Assembly (NCBI GenBank): GCA_013398175.1
Contig: VZRZ01002085.1
Coordinates: 113,082-177,081, forward strand
DNA: 64,000 bases
DNA from: Climacteris rufus
Lineage: Eukaryota > Chordata > Aves > Passeriformes > Climacteridae
Reading direction: 5' to 3'
In this document: one piece after another, positions 1 through 13,702 of the stretch
How positions within the stretch are numbered: the first letter of the stretch is position 1
How the letters are laid out: each line of letters starts with the position of its first letter
The notes under the pieces: model-generated
What the model was told of the DNA's origin: nothing
The model's database searches: none
What the model saw: only the letters and a program-made list of their open reading frames with translations
Made by a program: the position numbers and the translations under genes

Positions 1-2905
1 GTATATATATATGCATCATTTTAGTTGTTCTTATTTTAGGATAAAACTACCTCTGAAAGTTATTTTATTTATTTTTCTTTGATCTACAATACAAATTGAG
101 GAATAGAGGTTACCTCTCTGATTTTCAGTAACAAGAGGGCCTGTAACCTTCACAGATTATTAATTTTATAAGTTTTCCTTGAACAACTCCAGTGTTCTTA
201 TTAAGATTTACATCTCTAATCTGCAAAGCTGATCTCCTTTCTGCAAAATCCAACAGCAGAGCATCAAGCAGGACTTGTCTTTGGAATAAAAAAGGAAAAA
301 AAATCCCATAAAAATTAGCCCCATTCATCTAGCCAGTACTTGTCTACAGTACTTCTATACTTGTCTTTTACATTATATATGCTAAAACAATGACTTCTTT
401 TGTAACACTGCTGAAGGACAATCTGGTTTCGTTTTTTGTACAAGAAGAGAACTGTAGGAAAAAGAAAACATTTAACCAAGAGTTACCAATCTGTCTTTCT
501 TGAATCATTACCTATTAGCTATTCCTTTGAATCATTACCATGATTTTACTGTTTTGTAAATAAAACTGGACCAAGTCTTCCAAAAAACCTCTTCCCTCTG
601 ATTGGTATGTCCCATATGTACATCAAGAAGTACATTATTGTTTCTGGTCTTGGTGCAATTTATCCCAGGCCCATGAGAGCAGCTGAGTCTCACCACCATC
701 ACCTCCAACATCCAAAAGGAATGGCTGGAGACTGGAAGTGGATCTGGAGAGAATGAAACACCTGTAGAGGGAAGCAACTGAGTTGAAGGAGCAGTCAGAT
801 TGAAAATGTATCTGCTGAAGCTCTCCAGGTGACTGAGAGCCAGGGAAGTTCATTAGAGGGCTGTTGTAGATGTGCCCATCATTTTTTCAAGCTTAAGTCG
901 GTGCTACATAAATCAATATAACACAAAATACTACCCCTTTGGAAATAATAAATGCCAACAAACCAACACCCAAAATAATATCTTGGAGGAAGAGAAGAGT
1001 AGAGTTAGGAGGCAAAATTCTGCATATTTGCTAAGTAAAAGCATTTATCTGAAAATATATATATCTCCAGTAGAGAAAAAAAAAAAGGGTTATTACTAAC
1101 CAGAAAATAATGTAATTTGTCTAAGACTTGAGTAGAGTTTTCTGTGACAGTGCTGATTTATAAAGATTCACATAGCCTGAGAGATTGTGTTAAGATCATT
1201 GATGCATCGACTGAGTCCCATCTCACCTCTTTTCTTCCCTGATCTTTGAGTACAATTATCTGACATGGTATCATGAAGCACAGAGCTCCTGGTACCTAAG
1301 AATATGTTCTTCCTTTTCCTGGGCCTTCTAAATCAATCCTAATTACCACAAAATACCAATTTAGCACCTTCCAATGGAACATTAAATGGCACAACACAGC
1401 TTTAACACCAAAAAGCAAAAATACAAGAGGATTCAGTGTTGTAAACTCCTTACAGCCTTGGACACCATCTCTGTGCATAAAGAGGGATCAGACACACTGA
1501 AAACTCTCCTTTGAACTTTTTAAGTTCTTTATAACTTGTTTGTGATGCTGCTTAATAACCCAAAGAAACAACAGAATCCATTGCCTCACAAAAGAAAAAA
1601 TCATGTGAATATGTTAAAAGCAACAGAGTAAAGATACTTGCAAATACTTATCATTGCCCATCTCTGTATTTTTATGCCTTACATATTTCAATAAAAATAT
1701 CTTTTCTACTAGAAAAAAAAAGCTCATATAGCAGTGAACTTTAAACTTTGGGAAAAACAAATCTGAATCTGCTTAACTGTTCAAATACGACATTAAGTCA
1801 GCATGAATATACATCTCCATTTTAAAGAACACAGGTATGGAACCACCTTACAAATGAAGTAATGAAAACATTTTTTAATGTATCCTGATATAAATTTGGA
1901 TTTGATAACAAAAAACTAACAAAGAATAGCAGTATCCACTTTTGCACAACAGTTTGGAACCGTGCACATTACAGACACATTTTTCATACCTGCACAAGGA
2001 AGTATGAAAATAAAACTTGTCCCCTAACTTTTTAACAAATGCATTTTCATTTTCAGTATCATCTTTCTTTACAAGCTGTGACTGAGCTCAGGCTGGGGAA
2101 GCATTCTAGGGAAACATCACTTCGCACTTGTTCTATGGATAAATTTTCTTCCTAGACACCTCCTGTTGCCTGTGCTGTTCTATGTTTTCACAAAGTCGTG
2201 GGAATCTTATTAGAAACTGTTTTCCAAGGAAGCCATGCAATTCATTGGATATATTGAATTGCAGAAAAAGAAAAAAATGTCTAGTCCACCATGTTTCTTT
2301 CAGAGCTGGGAATACAGAAGCAGCAGCTTCCATGGGTGTACATACAGATATATAGATATATTTAGGTCTCATAATTCAGTACAAGCAGAACAGACTGTAT
2401 TTTCTATACAGGAAGTACAAAAATCAAAACAAAAGTATGGAATAGCCAAGAATAGACCTAAAATTTCTGCACAGTAACAGAGAAACCAAAGCTTTTAAAG
2501 TAAAATAAGAACAACTCTTTTAGAGTACTTTTCTTCTTATGCATTTAATGCCATGTCCATACAGTTACAATAGCAATACCACAACAATAATTAGGTTTGC
2601 TAAGACCATTCATTATAATTTTGTAAGAAAATAGAGTTCTAATCGTTGATGTCTTCAGTGAAGAGTAGATAAACTATATATTTCATTGCTGGGATTTCTT
2701 CAGTAAATAATCCACATTAAACAATCAACACAGAATGATATTCAGTGATCCAGACCACTGACAGAGCCTCCCCTTCCACTTTTAATTTCCAAAGTTCCAT
2801 TCATTTGGGCCATTATTGTTCTTTTACCGCCATTTCTCTTTTCTACTTACATCTGGTAATAAAAATGCAATTACTACAATATGTTTATTTAGAATATTAT
2901 GTATA

Positions 2906-2924
2906 ACACACACACACACACACA
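2906..2924. repeat. (CA)n microsatellite
   Basis: Uninterrupted AC/CA dinucleotide run of about 19 bp, too short to be highly unstable but a possible polymorphic marker. Confidence 0.95.
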
Positions 2925-4596
2925 TTGCTTATTCCTTACTTTACCTAACTGAAATCTTATGTCGCAAACTCATCCATGACAAAATATTCCCAAGGGGTTT
3001 AAAATGTCCCTGCACGACACTCATTATAAATGGAAAATTAATCAGGAAAGTTGCTTAAATATTGCATCCAGTTTCCCAGAGACTTGAGATTAACATTTTT
3101 CAAGTGGATGCAAACTTATTTTGATATGTTACGGTCTTCAGCAATAAATAAGTCATATTGTTTCTCAAAATTGCTATTAAATTAATCTGCTGGTCTTTTT
3201 GTCATTCTGAATTTTGCTACAGCATCTCACCACACTGCCTAATACTGCAAACACTTAATCAAACTGTATTACCCATAAAATTATGTTATTCAAGTTAACA
3301 GGCCTAGGAATGATTACAGATATTGTTCACGAGTGTGTGTATAGAGTGTGAAAACTCCAAATTTAGACAGGCCCTGTATGAACTGTGACACAAATATACC
3401 TATACAAATGATAATATAAAATAAGTAAATAAGTAAATAAATAGATGGAAGAGTAAATGCTGGGACCAGTCCTCTTAGTAAGCAAAAATGTCAGACTGGA
3501 GAAGGAAGAAAGTGGGGATTTTCCTTTTCTTGATCCTAGGTCTTCAAGCTGTATGATCATCAAGAAATGCTGCAAACTGCAGTATAATAAACTTAATAAA
3601 TTATTTTGATTCTAAAACAGGAAAAGTAATGGGCACAATGGTTTCTTGTTAAATTACTGGGCAGTCAGAAAGTCTGATATTACTATATTCCTGCTTTGGG
3701 AAAAATAATAGAGCACGATCTCAAAAGACATTGAGAACTTAAACCCCACGGAAGGACATGAATAACTCCAGACTCCCTGGGAACAACCAAATATCTTTCC
3801 CATTTCTTTTTCTTCTATTGTGCTTTTTGAGGTGTCAGCAGCATCAGGGATTTCCTGTGTGCTGAATTCTCCTGATTCTACAAAAAGTCCAGTTCCAGCT
3901 CAATCACTCTTTTGCATTTCCAAAGGGACAAGAGGCAGAAGAGCTGCTGCATCTGTTGTACTGAAAATCACTTCTAGTCCATAAGCCATTTCAAGTAAAT
4001 TTACCTTCTCATTTTACTTGAAATACATAAAAAACAAGCAAGCCAGGCTATGAGATCACTAGCTAATCCCTTTTCTTGTTGCACAAATTCACATGAAAAC
4101 TTCTCCATTTCTCTTAATTTCTCACGTACATTTTCTTGTTGCTGCTGAAATGTGTTTTGGGAGGAGAGGGGGGAATCACATGATAGTTCACATCCTTTGG
4201 TCAAAACGTGAGATTAAGATTATTTTCACTGCCAGGGACATTACTTGTGGATATATAAATACTCTTCCTTCTTTTTCAGTCATCCAAAACACTGACCTAT
4301 TGATCTGGTACGAATCAATGATGACAAATACCAAATTTCATGTTTCTTTCTCAAAAAATTACAGTTCAAATTATATAGCACATGGAACATTTCAATTTAA
4401 CATTACTTAGGAATATCAGAAAATAGAATTTTGGAAATGGGAGTTGTCTTCTTCCATCAATACCAGCAGGAGTTCTTTATAGCAAAGCATTCCAGAACAT
4501 TTGCTTTCTCTTCATTCAACTCTCAAACCAAAGTTAACTATTAGTTTTTGTACATTATAATCCAACAAGGGTGTTATAATCGAGCCCATTCCATGT

Positions 4597-4620
4597 GGGT
4601 GTGTGGGAGGGGGTATGGGG
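4597..4620 (+). other. Predicted G-quadruplex motif, plus strand
   Basis: Four G runs (GGG, GGG, GGGGG, GGGG) are separated by loops of 5, 1 and 3 nt, which fits the G3+N1-7 rule. It lies on the strand opposite to CTNNA2 transcription, so it could form in DNA but not in the pre-mRNA. Confidence 0.6.
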
Positions 4621-5687
4621 AGTGTGCTTGGGCCTGAATTTATTTAAAGGAGAGCTGAGAAATTTTCTAGTGAAAGGCTCTGTTGATAAATGGTGGTTAG
4701 GAGAAGAAAATTGGTTATTCAATGAACAAAGTGGTGTGTAATTTATTTTACTTCATTAGATGCTGAATTCTTCAAACACTGCTAGGAATTAGAATGCTTT
4801 GAAACTAATTATTGTAAGTACATTTAATCATAGCTTTGAAGTTACTTTCAACATAGCATGTTCTTTTTGATTAAATTATATCTTTCTGCCATTCCACTAA
4901 AAGTACCCAGTTCAAGGGCAGAAGAGGAGGAAAAAACAACAAACCTTTCAAATGTTATAAATAAAAACAACAATAATTTTGCTCTGTTTTTTCTGAAATA
5001 TTTTCATAACCTCCTATTGCTATAAGTGTACCAGTTCCTGCAGAAATGAGTACAATTCTGAATACATCAACTTTATGACAGAATTAAACAATTATGTTAT
5101 TATATATGCCACAAATAACTTCAAGCAGAGAACTAGAATAGCAGGGAGCACACAGATGAACTAAAATGCACTTGCAAGGTCCATGGATTTGCTGAAGCAA
5201 AGATTAAAGGAGTTCAATACACTCTCTCACCCTTGCCTCTTTGTCCATATACTACTGGTAATTCAAGTTCTCAGCTACATGATATTTGTCTTTACCATGA
5301 TAAATGATGGTTGAAAGGAGAAATTTTGGTTCAAGCCTGCTTCCTGCTTGAAAGAAAATTTTGGGTCAGTGAATTAAGCAAGGCAAAGCACCATGAATCT
5401 CCTCCCTAATCCTGAGCTTGACTTGGACACAAGCAACTGGAAATTGGATCAGTCTGATGAAAGAGCACAAATGAAGCTTTGCTGATCTCACTGATTTCCA
5501 GTCTACCTTCCCTGTTTTCAAATGTCCACCTTGTACTTCAGTGATTTAACTGGATTTAATTGGTTCTGAAAAGCTCTAAGAGAAAGAATGTTTTTATACT
5601 TTTCTGAGTATTTTTTCTCTCTTTTCTCTTGTTCTGTAAAGCACCAATACAATCGTGCAGGCATATGCATCACATTAGGTAAATCCC

Positions 5688-5835
5688 GTCCCTGGAAGTG
5701 TCCAAGGCCAGGCTGGATGGGACTTGGAGCAATCTGGGATAGTGGAAGGTGTCTCTGTCCATGGCAGGGAGTTGGAATGTGATGACCTGTAAGTCCCTTC
5801 CAATCCAAAACCATTTTGTGATTCCATGTTTCCAT
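5688..5835 (+). mobile_element. CR1 LINE 3' fragment, plus orientation
   Basis: This reads the CR1 3' end in sense: cctggaagtgtccaaggcca, then a gatagtggaaggtgt block, then ccttccaatccaaaaccatt and a degenerate gattccatg tail. It is 5'-truncated to about 150 bp, as most avian CR1 copies are, and has no coding capacity. It is antisense to CTNNA2. Confidence 0.9.
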
Positions 5836-8215
5836 GTTATCTCACAGACAACTAGCACACTGAAGGGAGAGCAAATAACTTTTTCTTCTGTTCTTTCTTA
5901 GGGTTATTACCTGTTAGCCCAGCTTGTAACAATAAATGGCAAATTACTTTATGGTAGAAATTAATGTATTTCACAACGTAATGTGATACAATTTTCAGTG
6001 TTTCCATCTCTACAACATAAGCAACTTATTGCATTTGGCTGAAGAACTGGGATGGTTATTCTGTAACTCTGCAGGGAAACCTTAGAGCCTCAAATAACCA
6101 AAAGAAGACCTATAGACATAGAGAGACAACGGTAAATATCCATAGGCTGGTTTGGCTTGGTTTTATAATAGGAAATAGTAAAAAAGCTGTTTATGTGGAG
6201 CACCAGAACAAAAAACAAAAGGAAGGAAGCAGAAAAAGGCAAAGTGTGGCCTGGAGTCAAGAGCTTGTCAGAGCAGTTAGAAATTTCTAGACAAAAAGTA
6301 GGTTAAAAAGGTAAAATAAGCAGCAATGCTTTAGCTGATCAAATAGAGATGTAGCAGTATACAAATAATGAGATATCAAAGGGAAATAAAAGAACATGTA
6401 CTGAATATTATCATCAACATTGAAGAACAAAAGAATGAGGGAACATCTCTTTTTTCTTCAACTCAAAAGCACAATATTCAACAAATAATTGCAGCCTATC
6501 CCCAAAATGTCACCCAAGTAAAAAAAAAAAAAAAAACTAAAAGCAAAAAAACACCTTAATGGCACCAAGCAGTGGTTCTGCTTGTTCTTTTTACTTTCTT
6601 TTTTAATGACATATTCCATCAGTTCTGAATTTGTCAGAAACAGTGATTAGAGGAGGGAAAAAAATCTCTTTTGTTATCATCCACCTAAAACTTCAAAGCA
6701 GCAGAGACAGCAAGTGAAACACAACTCTATCAAAGTGAGCATTTATAATTTTTAAGTTTGATATTTATAAATTTGCAAGGCTTTCTTAGTCATGCTGCTC
6801 AAAACTATCACAGAAAAGCACTGAAGAAGAAAAGCACATCATAGAAACAAACAGTAAATATTTGGAGGCATCTTGTTCTATTTTGCCACAATCTGAGAGC
6901 TTCAGTACTCACAGTTTATAAAGAGTTGGAGGAAAACACAAAACCTCAAACATTCTGCCTGCCTGCCTCAACAGACAAAGACTCATTAAATGCTATAAGG
7001 TATCATTTCACACACTTGGTCACATTCATTACCTTCAGGCATTGGCCAACCAGTTCAAGTCTACTTTTTATGCAGGGAATTTCCTCTAGAAACATCCCAC
7101 ATCCCTACTCATCCCGGCTTTCCCTGTTAACATCATGTTCAGCCTATCTTTGAACACCCAGATCACCAGGATCTGAAATAATGTCTTAATCTGTTTTGCA
7201 CAGAACACTGATAAAGCATTCCAAGCTTCCCAATCAATAAATAAATTTCCATTGTGTAACTAAACTGCTGGATAATTTCTAAGTAAACTGAAAGACTCCC
7301 TAACATTTGGGCACCCTGAAACTGCAGAAGATTCTGTACTGAGTTGTGTGGCAAACAGGAAACATCTCTGCTGCAAAATCAAAACTAAACTGCTTTGTAA
7401 AAAGTAGTCTGAAGTCTGTTTGTTGTGGGTCATATAATTAGGAATATTCTTTTAAAACAATTCTATTCTTAAACCTTTGATACTTGTAAGTTCTATAACA
7501 GCAATGCACAGCTTTTATTGTGTCCATGCTCTGCTTTTACAATACCAATTTTAATGTAAAATATGTCACACTCCACAAATCTGCATTATATGGGTTTCTG
7601 ATTTATTTTTTAGTTAACTACATCTTCTTTGCATTTTACAATGTCATCTGCTCAAATGTATCAGCCTTAGATCACTAAACATAGTGATTGTGCATTTCTA
7701 AATCACAGTCAGGTTCAACACAAAACAGAATTTAGAAAATTTATGGTTATACCCGGACATTTTTCTTAAAGCCTCTATAAATATATTCTCCTCAATCTGT
7801 TTTGTTTCCCTTGGATTATTGTGCAAAAAACCAGGATGAGCTCTCTGGATTGACTTACTGGAGTCTTGCTTTGTTAGAGTTTGTGATCTTGTCATTTAAA
7901 CATTTTTACAGAAGATAAAAAAATGCAGATAAAGCTGTAATTATGCAAATGTGTAAACTCAATGACAATGAGCTACCAGCTACCAATAAAAAAATTCCAG
8001 AGACAAAAAGGAAGGGAACAGTAGGAAGCTGCACTCCTTTTGGGTTGTCATCTACAGCCAAACAAATGCCAATATATACACAACACAAAAAGGGTTTACA
8101 CTTAGGTAATTTTCAATGTGCATGTAACAATGCGTGTAAAAAATACAAAAAGATCCCAAAACCTGTGAATCTTTTAAAGGCATATATACAGTGTTTCCTA
8201 GACTTATTATCAGCA

Positions 8216-8264
<49 letters not shown>

Positions 8265-9461
8265 TTTTCACATATTCAAAATTTTCTAAATTATTCCAAT
8301 ATGAATTTTATTCTTAATTTCTTATTAATTACAAGGCTTCCTTCAGTATTTTGCAGATTCTAAGTCATGACATTTCATATACCAATCAGCACTGTTAAAT
8401 CTAGAGGTTTAATTTCCCACCATAATTATAATTGGACTGCAAGTCTGCTTAACTAATCTTGCAGAGAATTGTCAATACATGAATAAAAGTAGTAGAAGAG
8501 ACTTCTAGTGAGGAAAGAAATAGAAAAAGGAAGTGCATGTAAAATATTTAAATCCTTATCACAGGAGGAATTCACTTTTAATTAAAACAATATTATTTTG
8601 TTAATCTGTCACATACTTTGATACTCAGAGTCTAAGAACTCTACAAAATGGCATCATGTAGAGCTGCCTTGGCGAAAGTCATCTTGTTGGAGAGCTTGTC
8701 AATTCAGTCTTTTATGCACATTGGAAAGAAAACCATCTTTAAGATATTAAATACAGCTGTGGGTTTTAGTCCCACTGTAACTTCACGACCATGACCTTCA
8801 TAAAAGACTTGGCAATCTCACAGTCACAGGACTCATCCAGGATATTAAGGAGAGCCATTGAAGGTCAGCACTGAATTGCTCTGATTAAATTCAAAATACA
8901 AAATCAGATTTTCTCTGTGCATTTTCTTGTACTTTCCTAATTTAAATTCTCTTTGGTAATTAAAGGATACAAAAAATGCTTTAAAAGCCAGATTATCCTA
9001 CGGTGACCACTGCAGGTAGTTTACAATATGGCTGATTTTATAACAATGATCTTCTGAACAGCAATGTAATGACATGAGAAAGGATGAAAAGAACAACCAG
9101 CAAAAAATGATAAAACTATTCATCCATCCTAATTTATCATCTGGGAGATGTAAACTGGTCATGACCAGGCACCTACAGCAAATTGTTTGAGGGATAATTT
9201 GATGTTTGATGGTAAAATAAAGAGGTTTGGAAGGAATCAGAAGAAACCAAATTATTTAGAATTATTTAGAATTCCTAGTCCCATTTACCAAATCTTACCT
9301 CACTCCAGTAGTGGGAAAGAAGGGATTGTGGGTATGATGTGGTGTTGGAACCTACAAATGTGTCCCATCCTTGGTGCTTTCATGGAAGCTGCACTCACAG
9401 CAATCTCAGGAACCAAGACCCTCAATGGGACCGAGCCAATGCGTGATCAGACCACTGCAGA
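5836..9461. other. Intron stretch without a gene
   Basis: AT-rich intron. A 17-A run (6520-6536) and the (AAT)16 array are the only clear structures. I recognise no other repeat family and no coding sequence. Confidence 0.65.
8216..8263. repeat. (AAT)16 trinucleotide microsatellite
   Basis: About 48 bp of perfect AAT units. One forward frame across it reads as sixteen asparagines in a spurious 124-codon frame. On the CTNNA2 sense strand it is (ATT)16. A perfect array of this length is probably polymorphic. Confidence 0.97.
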
Positions 9462-9700
9462 GAGCCATGGAATGGTTTGGGTTGGGAAGGACCATAAGGA
9501 CCTTTCCCACGCCCTGCCATGGGCAGGGACACTTTCCACTGTCCCAGGTCGCTCCAAGTCTCATCCAAGTCCTTGGACACTTCCAGGAATGGGGCAGCCA
9601 CAGCTTCTCTGGGTAACCTGTGCCAGGGCCTCACCACCCTGACAGGGAAGCATTTCTTGCCAATATCTAATCTAAATCTACCCTCTTTCAATTTAGTGAA
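9462..9700 (-). mobile_element. CR1 LINE 3' fragment, minus orientation
   Basis: The plus strand reads the reverse complement of CR1: atggaatggtttgggttggg at the 3' tail, ccatgggcagggacac, the cttccaggaatggggcagcc block, then gccagggcctcaccaccctg and ctaatctaaatctaccctct. About 240 bp are kept and the rest is 5'-truncated. The 151-codon frame across it is a by-product. It lies in the same orientation as CTNNA2. Confidence 0.93.
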
Positions 9701-12399
9701 CCAGCAGCCTACTGGTTAAGCACAAAGAAATCTAAATTTTGCAAAACATAAATAATATTCATTCGTGTCAGTAACATTTTAAATTATTATGGCCAAATTT
9801 GATAGTATAATTCTGTAACAAGTACCGTCATTTATGAAAAGCAATGAGATGTTTTCATTCTAATAACTAATTGTCACTCTGTAGGTATCAGCAGTCTAGG
9901 GTGAGACCAAAATGCAGACACTCAGCCAACAAGAAAAATCTAATTTGTCTACTGCACTCATAAAAAAAAAAATCAAAGTGAAAAAGATCAAGATCACCTG
10001 TCAAGAGTTTATGATGGTTCTTATCACGGGTTTTGCAGTACTTTTCCAAATAAGAGAAAATCAGAAATAAGCCAATTGCTACTGTTCTTTCTCCTCATCA
10101 TTATTTGTAGTGATCGATGCTTTTCCAACTCTCATATGCAGGGAAGAAATCCCACCCTTCGCTGCAGAGAACCAACACTTTGCAGATTTACAAGGATCTC
10201 CTATTTCTACAGAAAACATCAAAAATGCTTCTCACAGCAGACATTCAAACGCTGCCTACAATCCCTTCACTTTGCCTGATGGGCTGTTTGTAGTAGAGGA
10301 GAAGGGAAGGAAGGAAAGGAATTCCATCAAAGCACAAACCATGACTGTTCAGTGATGCCCCAGAAAATACACACAGCCCTCTTGCTCACCTTCTGGAATA
10401 TTCAGGACTTTTCAGAACAGATTTTCCATTATTGCTGGGAAATGTTTCTATGGGGGAAAGAATCACAGGGAACCTCTGGTCTATTGTCAACAGTTTTCAA
10501 GCACAAAGAAGAAAATACTGACCTACACTTTCAGTCTGACCTAGTAGTTAATATCTAATCCCTAGTTGTAACTAGGTACATCATCTAATAATTCATAAAT
10601 TAAAGGTCAGTGATTTAAAGTGACTTACTCCTCGTTTTTAGGACTAATGTAAAAAAAAAAAGTCAGTATGTCATTTGTTAGACTCTGCAGTTTAGACCCA
10701 AAATAGATCTCAACTGCTGCCAGTTCTTCTGCTTCCAAGAGCTCCAACCACAGAGGCATCCAAGCTGCACACACACTGAAAACCATTTGTGCATCGTAAA
10801 AATGACTCCCATGGTTTCAACACACTCTGTCATGCAAAGACAACTTCAAGAATGCCAGCTTGCAAAGCCTAATCACTCAAAATACACCCAACTTTTATGT
10901 TATTGGGAGGCAGCATATTCAGGTGAGTCTGTGAGTCTATCCCAGAGCCCTCCTTACTTCCACTGCCTCAGCTTCCTTACTCACCTTGTGGGCTATAAAC
11001 ATACAGACTTCCCAGTTTTCCCAAGGTGGAATAGGCCAAGGGACCTGCAGAAGAGACTCAAAACCACCTAAATGGACTACAGATCAAATGTCTGCCAAAA
11101 AAGGACATCAGTGGTGCTCGGTGTCTGGAACAAGCACCATTTGTGGAAGAAAAGTAAAGTCCTGTGATATTGTAATGGGGGATAGAGACTGCAGCGTCTA
11201 GGGCATAAGAACTTTATTTCTTGGCAAATGCAAACAACCTTGGGAATGCTCCATAATAACCTCAAGCAAGAGACAGGCCAGCACAGTACCACTAAAAGTA
11301 ACATTTTCAGGGCCCTGACATCCTTTGACAATTTAGGAACTACTGAATTTCGTTTCTGAGCCTGCCTAAAGTACTCTAAAACTTATTTTTTAAGGGAAAC
11401 ATAACAAGAAAACTGCAGGATTATTGTGGTATGTCTTGAGCTACTTCACATCTGACCACACAAGCTGATTAACCATTCAAAGACACAACAAGTAACTATG
11501 ATTTAGAATCAAATGTTCAAATACGTTGTGTCACATCTACTATAATAACAAAAACTGATTTGTTTGTCCAAAGCTGGTTTTCTTTCTCAAAGCACAGACT
11601 GAAAGTACAAAATATCATCAGGTCACTCTTCAGGCTTTCTTCCTGTGCTGTGTCCTGCTGTCAGAAGAAAATTATAATGCTTTAAAAAGTAGTTTAAGGA
11701 ACAGCCTAGAATCTTGACTGTTTAATACAAACCCTATTCCAGAATAAACAGCCCATGACAGACTTTTTTCAGGTTTTAACTCTACCTCATTAATAGGAAA
11801 AGTTCAACTAATTGGAAAGTCAAACTTCCCACTTCCCTTGATTTACCTATTGTCTGTCTAATTAATTTCTAGACTTTCACAACATTTCTATTTTCACTAC
11901 TTAAAATGGCAAAATGTTGCCTGTGATTGGACAAGTGTCTTTCTTAATACAGCATATGGTGAGATATCTCATAGTTTGACAATATCTAACATGAAAAGAT
12001 CTGCTCATTTCTGCAAATCCCCTGTTGCCCAAACCCTTGATTAGACAAAGTGTTTCGGTGAAATTCAGCTATCTAATTAGCCTGTTTGATTATTCGAAAC
12101 AAAATTAAGTCTCCAAAATTATTAAATCACCATGTACTTTTCCATCACTTTAATTTGCTGCAAGTGGAGAAAATGTGAATACTTCTCACCTGAACACTTC
12201 TCAGCACATGAGAAGAATGACAAATCCATGGCTCTATACCAGTCTGCCCAAGTTAAAACACCAGTGACAACTTGTGATGAGTGGTCCAGACCCTATTTGA
12301 GGAAATGGCTGAAAAGAGATTCCTGTCACAAGTGGATTAGGGACAGACTGGAGCGAGGGTCACCTCTACCCTCAGCTCTTCAATCTTTCATCTCTCAGA
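9701..12399. other. Intron stretch without a gene
   Basis: Non-repetitive intron as far as I can recognise. Short A runs occur near 9961 and 10651. No coding or RNA gene signature was seen. Confidence 0.6.
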
Positions 12400-12570
12400 A
12401 GTGAACACTTCCAGGGGTGGTGACTCCACCACCTCCCTGGGATGCCTGTTCCAAAGTTTAGCCACGTTTTCAGATAAGAAATTTTTCCTACCACATAACC
12501 TGCACCTCTCTTGGCACACCATGAGGTGATTTCCCCTTGTCCCCTCAATTTCCTGTCTTCACAGATGCCT
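12400..12570 (-). mobile_element. Older CR1 LINE fragment, minus orientation
   Basis: The reverse-complement CR1 signature gaacacttccaggggtggtg is followed by actccaccacctccctggga, a gcctgttccaaagtttagcc block and a diverged tccccttgtcccctc segment. This is the 'gtgactccacc' CR1 type, distinct from and more diverged than the young 'ggggcagccacagcttctct' type. Confidence 0.85.
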
Positions 12571-13526
12571 GAAACTTGTCACAGTCACTTGGAGAGGTTT
12601 TATCCCTTGATGTCATCTGCTTAGCAACCACAGAATATCCTAGGAAATTCCATTCCAATGACGGAATATTTCCTTTTTTTTTAACAAAAGGGGGATAAAA
12701 GATGGTCTGTTCCACATAATCCCATTTTACTCTTCCATATTAAAATTCTGTTGGACTCATTCCTACTCATGATTAATCTTATTATTACTCAATTAATTTG
12801 GGAAGACCAGCAACTCATTTCACACTAACATAATTATTTTTATAATGCCAGCCAAAGCAAATTACCTTAATACATTACAAATTTGCATATGATGGCTCAC
12901 ATTTAAGGTTTTTTCCTCTAAAAAAAGTACACATGGATTAAGGAAAGGTAAGGAATGTACCTACCACTACAAATGAATATAAGAGAAATGGAGGGAATGC
13001 ATGTCAAATCTACAAACTTATTCTCCCCATCCTCACATCCCATTAAACTTCTGGCTGTAACTTTATCACTCTTTCTCAAAACATCCACTTCTTATTTTGA
13101 AGTTTGTTGTTAAAATGGCAGCAATGTTTTACAGAAATAGCCTAAAATGAAGGCACTGTGCTTATGGCTGCAAGTTATCAACTCCCTCCTTGACATCCCT
13201 TTCCAACATTAAGACGAAACCTCTGAAAAATCTAATTTCAAGAGTAATTAGCAAATTGCATTAAAAACAAATTAAACTAACCCAACCTGATGTGTCAATA
13301 TTATTCAGCTGTAGCAAACTCTTAGTCAAATGCCACTCAAAGGTAACAAACTCTGTGACATCAGCATAAACTTAACATGTTGTAGTTCAATGCTGCTGTT
13401 GGGGGCTGTGAGTAACAGAGTAGATCTCCTTGGTCGATATTCACCGCTCCAATCTAGGACCATATTCCCTAATTTTAAGCCAATTTTAAGAAAATAAGTT
13501 ACCAAAATGCTTGGCTGAAAACAAGC

Positions 13527-13702
13527 TCTTGGAACAGGCTGCTCGCAGAAGGGGTGGAGTCACCATTCCTGGAAGTGTTCAAAAAATGAGCAGAATTGGA
13601 GCTTCACAATCTGATTTAGTGGGCATGGGGGTAATTTGGCCAAGGTTGGACTTGATGATCTTGGAGGTCTGTTCCAACCTTAATGAGTCTGTGATTCTGT
13701 AG
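13527..13702 (+). mobile_element. CR1 LINE 3' fragment, plus orientation
   Basis: Sense CR1 3' end: ttggaacaggctgctcgcag, ggagtcaccattcctggaag, then ggttggacttgatgatcttg with gaggtctgttccaacctt and a gtgattctgtag tail. The middle is diverged and it is 5'-truncated. Confidence 0.88.

Larger units (their letters stand above)
1..5687. other. Intron stretch without a gene
   Basis: Plain AT-rich intron sequence. The window opens with a short TA run (1-12). A CA repeat, a TAAA/TAAG-rich patch (about 3418-3446) and a G-rich run near 4.6 kb are the only structure seen. The small open frames have no recognisable similarity and no codon-like pattern. Confidence 0.7.

Noticed and set aside
4246..4280. 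TATATAAA followed by a pyrimidine tract and CAG as a promoter or cryptic exon
   Set aside because: TATA-like strings are frequent in this AT-rich intron and no coding exon or start signal follows.
7943..8317. 124-codon plus-strand frame with a poly-asparagine run
   Set aside because: The run is the (AAT)16 microsatellite; the rest is low-complexity intron.
9187..9642. 151-codon plus-strand open frame
   Set aside because: Much of it runs through a CR1 3' fragment in reverse orientation; the residues are translated repeat, not a gene.
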